Shown here one piece after another: positions 61,704-64,000 of a stretch of DNA of 64,000 nucleotides. Positions within the stretch are counted from its first letter, which is position 1, and each line of letters starts with the position of its first letter. Under the pieces are notes generated by a model. That model was not told the DNA's origin. It saw nothing but the letters and a program-made list of their open reading frames with translations, and did not search any database. The stretch lies in the NCBI GenBank assembly GCA_034928535.1, contig JAYFOV010000043.1:1-64000 (forward strand). The letters are read 5' to 3'. The stretch is from CAXXOK01 sp001604115 (GTDB lineage Bacteria > Bacillota > Clostridia > Christensenellales > Aristaeellaceae). Position numbers and translations under genes: made by a program.

Positions 61704-61771
61704 ACAACTAATGAGAATGGGCGGCGGAGGGTTCTGCCGCCCTATTTCCTTTGAGGTGCGATGATGAAAAT

Positions 61772-61822
61772 GAAATCCGGAAAGACATACCCGGATATGA
61801 AGGCAAATATCAGGCAAGCACA
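61772..61822 (+). pseudogene. NUMOD4 motif relic of a homing HNH endonuclease
   Basis: Seventeen codons in the frame of the following gene read EIRKDIPGYEGKYQAST, the conserved core of the NUMOD4 DNA-binding motif found in phage HNH homing endonucleases. The HNH domain that should follow is absent, and the polymerase start codon lies 34 nt further on. It is a remnant of a homing endonuclease inserted between DUF2815 and the polymerase. Confidence 0.65.
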
Positions 61823-61855
61823 CGTTTCAAAAATAAAGCGAAAAGGGGCATACTC

Positions 61856-64000
61856 ATGGCTGGAATAAAAGCAATCTCTATTGATATTGAGTGCTTTTCA
61901 CTATCAGATCTGACGAAGACTGGCGTCTATCGTTATTCCGAAGACCCGTCCTTTGAAGTGCTGCTGTTCGGCTATAGCGTTGACGCTGGACCGGTTCAAG
62001 TGGTTGACCTGGCTAATGGGGAGCTTCTGCCGGTAGAGATTCGCTGTGCGTTGACCGATCCCTTTGTCACCAAGTGGGCTTTCAATGCCAGCTTTGAACG
62101 TATTTGCCTATCCCGCTTTCTTGGTTTGCCTTCAGATGAATATCTCGACTCGCATCAGTGGCGCTGCTCTATGATCTGGTCCGCCTATCTGGGCTTGCCG
62201 CTTTCGTTGGCGGGCGTGGGTGCGGTGTTGAAACTGGAAAAACAGAAGATTGAAGTCGGCAAAAACCTCATCAAGTATTTTTGTCAGCCCTGCACGCCTA
62301 CAAAAACGAACGGCGGCCGCACGCGCAACCGCGCTGCCGACGCACCGGACAAGTGGACGCTGTTCAAGTTTTACAACCTCCGTGATGTGGAAACCGAAAT
62401 GGCGGTTCAAGGGGCGCTCTCCCGTTTTTCCGTGCCGGATTTTGTATGGGACGAATATCATCTGGATCAAAAAATTAACGACAGGGGCATCAGGCTGGAT
62501 ATGCAGCTGGTCAATAGCGCCATTTGCATGGACACGCTCTCCCGACAAGAATGCACCGCGAAGATGCAGGAACTGACCACGCTTGACAACCCAAATTCCG
62601 TTCCGCAGATGAAAGCGTGGCTTGCGGAGAACGGTCTACAAATGGAATCCCTCGGCAAAAAGGAGCTTGCGGCGTCGCTCAAAGACGCGTACGACGGCCT
62701 TACAGATGTGCTGCTCCTCCGGCAGCAGTTGGCAAAGACATCGGTTAAAAAGTATCAGGCAATCATCACCTTCGGCTCGCCCTGCACGGACATGTCGGTC
62801 GCGGGGAAGCGCGCGGGACTGGAAGGCAAGCAATCTGTCCTTTTCTACGAAGCCATCCGGATCATCCGGGAAATGAGGAGTGCCACACATGGAAAATACC
62901 CACGGTTCATCGTCTGGGAAAACGTGCCCGGCGCGTTCTCCTCGAACCGAGGCGAGGATTTCCGCGCGGTTCTCACCGCCATCGTCCAAACCGCCGAGCC
63001 GGAAGCCGAGGTGCCTGCGCCTGATAAAAAGGGATGGCCAACTTCCGACGTTCTGCTGGGAAACGGATGGAGCGTGGCGTACCGCACTGTCGACGCGCAA
63101 TATTTCGGCGTCGCCCAACGTCGCCGCCGCATCTACCTTGTCGCAGATTTTGGAAGCGAGTGTGCCGGCGAGATTCTATTTGAGCGCGAAGGCGTGTCAA
63201 GGGATTTTGCGTCGGGCTTCCTTGCGGAGGAAACAGCTGCCGGACATCCTGCGGATCGCGCTGGAACAGCAGTCGCTTTCGAGCCAGGAGCAGCCTCCCG
63301 CTTAGGCGGGCACTGCTGGACGGAACACTCTGGTACGCTTCGCGCAGACGCGGGCGATAACCAGACGGCGGTCGTCATTGATCATGGACCTGTTGCCTTC
63401 GGTATCGGGTCGATGGATTCCGAAGGCATGAAGTCTGATAATCCCCTCGTCGGTTTCTACGAAGCGCAAACCGCCAGAACGATCGACCGGAGCGGTGGTA
63501 ATCCAAGTTGTCACCAGGGCGGCATCGCCATTTGCGCTCGGCCCGAATTGCCCAATGAGGATAGCGCATCCATTGCCTTCACGATGACAACCGGCGAATT
63601 CACACAGGTTTGCCGCGAGCAATCACCTTGCCTGCAGGCAAGGGACTACAAAGACCCGCCAGTTGTGGGCAGACAGCGCTACACCGTGCGCAGGTTAACC
63701 CCTTCAGAGTGCGCGAAGCTGCAGGGTTTCCCAGACGATTGGTGCGCAGGACTGGGCACCCCGACTCCTACCGAGGACGAGATTACGTGGTGGGCGCAGG
63801 TGTTTGAAACCCATCGCCGGATTATGGGCGTAGCCGAAAAGCCAAGGAGCAGGAAACAGATCATCAAATGGCTGAGGCAGCCTTATTCCGTGGCCGCCGA
63901 ATATATGCTTTGGGGCAATGGTGTCGCTTTACCTTGTGTGTGTTTTGCACTTCGCGGCATCACCGAGCTGGTTGCGACGGAGCAGCAGAAAAATGTGTGA
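61856..64000 (+). CDS. Chimera: phage family-A DNA polymerase exonuclease region fused to a C5-cytosine methyltransferase lacking motif I
   Basis: 714 residues; the stop codon is the last three bases of the window. Residues 1-302 match the N-terminal part of Clostridia phage DNA polymerases: exo motif SIDIECFS, NASFERICLSRFLG and QQLAKTSVKKYQA, normally followed by the polymerase palm, which is absent. From about residue 303, IITFGSPCTDMSVAGKRAG starts a Dcm-type methylase: catalytic Cys in SPC (motif IV), VWENVPGAF (VI), QRRRRIYLVADFG (VIII) and RRLTPSECAKLQGFPDDW (IX-X). The SAM-binding motif I is missing, and PCQ has become PCT. Neither half should be complete. ATG at 61856 follows AAAAGGGG. 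Confidence 0.85.
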   Translation: MAGIKAISIDIECFSLSDLTKTGVYRYSEDPSFEVLLFGYSVDAGPVQVVDLANGELLPVEIRCALTDPFVTKWAFNASFERICLSRFLGLPSDEYLDSHQWRCSMIWSAYLGLPLSLAGVGAVLKLEKQKIEVGKNLIKYFCQPCTPTKTNGGRTRNRAADAPDKWTLFKFYNLRDVETEMAVQGALSRFSVPDFVWDEYHLDQKINDRGIRLDMQLVNSAICMDTLSRQECTAKMQELTTLDNPNSVPQMKAWLAENGLQMESLGKKELAASLKDAYDGLTDVLLLRQQLAKTSVKKYQAIITFGSPCTDMSVAGKRAGLEGKQSVLFYEAIRIIREMRSATHGKYPRFIVWENVPGAFSSNRGEDFRAVLTAIVQTAEPEAEVPAPDKKGWPTSDVLLGNGWSVAYRTVDAQYFGVAQRRRRIYLVADFGSECAGEILFEREGVSRDFASGFLAEETAAGHPADRAGTAVAFEPGAASRLGGHCWTEHSGTLRADAGDNQTAVVIDHGPVAFGIGSMDSEGMKSDNPLVGFYEAQTARTIDRSGGNPSCHQGGIAICARPELPNEDSASIAFTMTTGEFTQVCREQSPCLQARDYKDPPVVGRQRYTVRRLTPSECAKLQGFPDDWCAGLGTPTPTEDEITWWAQVFETHRRIMGVAEKPRSRKQIIKWLRQPYSVAAEYMLWGNGVALPCVCFALRGITELVATEQQKNV

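Noticed and set aside
61763..61870. A 35-codon frame (MMKMKSGKTY...) before the polymerase chimera
   Set aside because: The overlapping frame encodes a NUMOD4 motif, which explains the sequence better; no site precedes the small frame.

Overview
This window is from a GC-rich member of the Bacillota, most likely class Clostridia. That placement is an inference from three things: a SpoVB/MurJ-type flippase next to a YabN-like MazG and HU, a classic rimP-nusA-rnpM-ylxQ-infB-rbfA-nrnA-truB-ribF-rpsO-pnp translation cluster, and an OhrR-regulated peroxidase. No phylogenetic marker was tested by alignment.

Positions 1-43,400 are an ordinary, dense chromosomal backbone. It opens with the 3' part of a 5S rRNA gene and its terminator hairpin. 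HU, MazG and SpoVB follow on the minus strand. The long plus-strand RNA-metabolism operon starts from a promoter at 4054-4082 and is followed by rpsO-pnp, an M16 peptidase and a dUTPase_2. Further on are secreted small proteins, an HD hydrolase, a ferredoxin and hybrid-cluster protein (Hcp), and a complete branched-chain amino-acid ABC transporter (LivJHMGF). Next come two membrane proteins (DUF2177, DUF1295) and a FakA-FakB (DAK2-DegV) fusion split by a frameshift. After these lie a gpx-ohrR operon with a recognisable OhrR operator, an MsrAB fusion, a flavodoxin, a GNAT enzyme, an ADP-forming acyl-CoA synthetase, a large membrane protein, a KamA-type radical SAM enzyme and several cell-envelope proteins.

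Positions 43,400-64,000 are an accessory region of broken mobile elements. They comprise:
- a truncated HK97-type portal, a prohead protease, and a capsid gene fused in frame to the peptidoglycan-binding tail of an endolysin;
- a truncated serine-recombinase cassette;
- an intact IS21-family element (istA/istB);
- a ClC channel;
- a tRNA-Met followed about 1 kb later by a decayed copy of the same tRNA plus terminator;
- a pseudogene;
- a 3' fragment of a type I restriction subunit HsdR followed by a large HExxH (ImmA/IrrE-like) protein with a C-terminal helix-turn-helix;
- the early module of a Clostridia-type prophage (sigma-like protein, DUF2800, DUF2815), ending in an ORF that joins a DNA polymerase exonuclease region to a C5-cytosine methyltransferase lacking its SAM-binding motif.

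The recurring theme of the accessory region is gene truncation, with several junctions that stay in frame. Either the prophages have shrunk by internal deletions or some joins are assembly artefacts; sequence alone cannot decide. I did not find a complete, clearly new defence or mobile system. The best candidates for something new are the in-frame chimeras, the HsdR-linked metallopeptidase/HTH protein and the FakA-FakB fusion.
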